From Pseudomonas fluorescens (GTDB lineage Bacteria > Pseudomonadota > Alphaproteobacteria > UBA2136 > UBA6156): DNA of 6,126 nt. The position numbers were made by a program, and so were the translations under genes. The notes beneath the pieces are model-generated. The model saw only the letters and a list, made by a program, of their open reading frames with translations, did not search any database and was not told the DNA's origin. The stretch covers positions 1 to 6,126 of the forward strand of contig QFOU01000072.1 in assembly GCA_003241595.1 (NCBI GenBank). The letters run 5' to 3'. Positions within the stretch are counted from its first letter, which is position 1. Each line of letters opens with the position of its first letter. This document shows, in pieces, positions 5,992 through 6,126 of this stretch.

Positions 5992-6126
5992 ATGGAAAAA
6001 TGGATGAAACAAGCCCTTATCTGGGCAGGAATTATTTTTGGTTTACTTCTCGTGTTTAGCCTCATGCAGGGGCCTAAAAACGATAACGCCCGCGAGATCA
6101 CCTACACCGATTTCTTGCAGCGCGTC
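5992..6126 (+). CDS. ftsH: ATP-dependent zinc metalloprotease FtsH, N-terminal fragment (3' end outside window)
   Basis: Only 45 residues are visible. FtsH is the hexameric inner-membrane AAA+ protease that degrades membrane and short-lived cytoplasmic proteins, including LpxC in E. coli. The visible part matches the family start: a short basic N-terminus, one membrane helix at about 9-25 (LIWAGIIFGLLLVFSL), then the periplasmic onset with EITYTDFLQRV, comparable to VDYSTFLQEV in E. coli FtsH. AAA and zinc motifs lie beyond the window. No good Shine-Dalgarno precedes the ATG at 5992; an in-frame ATG at 6004 is a possible alternative. The nearby tilS supports the assignment, since tilS-ftsH is a common alphaproteobacterial pair, here split by three genes. 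Confidence 0.85.
   Translation, partial: MEKWMKQALIWAGIIFGLLLVFSLMQGPKNDNAREITYTDFLQRV

Overview
The window reads as a piece of an alphaproteobacterial chromosome. The evidence is a tilS gene near the start of ftsH (a common alphaproteobacterial neighbourhood), a two-domain Nfu protein of the type usual in that class, and GC-rich coding sequence with strong C/G third-position preference. Genus cannot be called from the sequence.

Positions 1-4381 hold four plus-strand genes. The 3' part of a fused ABC-2 permease/GldG-type membrane protein runs off the left edge. After 86 bp comes nfu, a two-domain Fe-S carrier with an intact CxxC. After only 5 bp comes tilS, a short tRNA(Ile)-lysidine synthetase. 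After 45 bp comes a complete LpxH-like calcineurin-type metallophosphoesterase. No terminator was seen between nfu and the phosphoesterase, so these three probably form one transcript: Fe-S cluster delivery, decoding of AUA codons, and a hydrolase possibly linked to lipid A or another phosphoester.

Positions 4382-5766 hold two minus-strand genes for small exported proteins of unknown function. Gene A (4455-5210) encodes a signal peptide, a Gln/Asn-rich helical part, a Gly/Tyr/Asn-rich linker, a glycine-zipper segment and a Cys-containing tail. Gene B (5379-5766) encodes a signal peptide followed by a Pro/Tyr/Gly/Arg-rich chain, and is broken by one extra base in a G5 run at 5615-5619. Each gene has its own Rho-independent terminator. 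Each also has a GC-rich hairpin starting about 23-25 nt upstream of its ATG, with a good Shine-Dalgarno sequence in between. They look like two separately transcribed units set between the housekeeping genes.

Positions 5767-5991 are a divergent intergenic region with several small inverted repeats. From 5992 to the right edge is the N-terminal, membrane-anchoring part of ftsH. No tRNA, rRNA, CRISPR array, insertion sequence or phage gene was seen. No convincing new multi-gene system is present. The least explained part is the pair of exported proteins, with their matching leader architecture and the frameshift in one of them.
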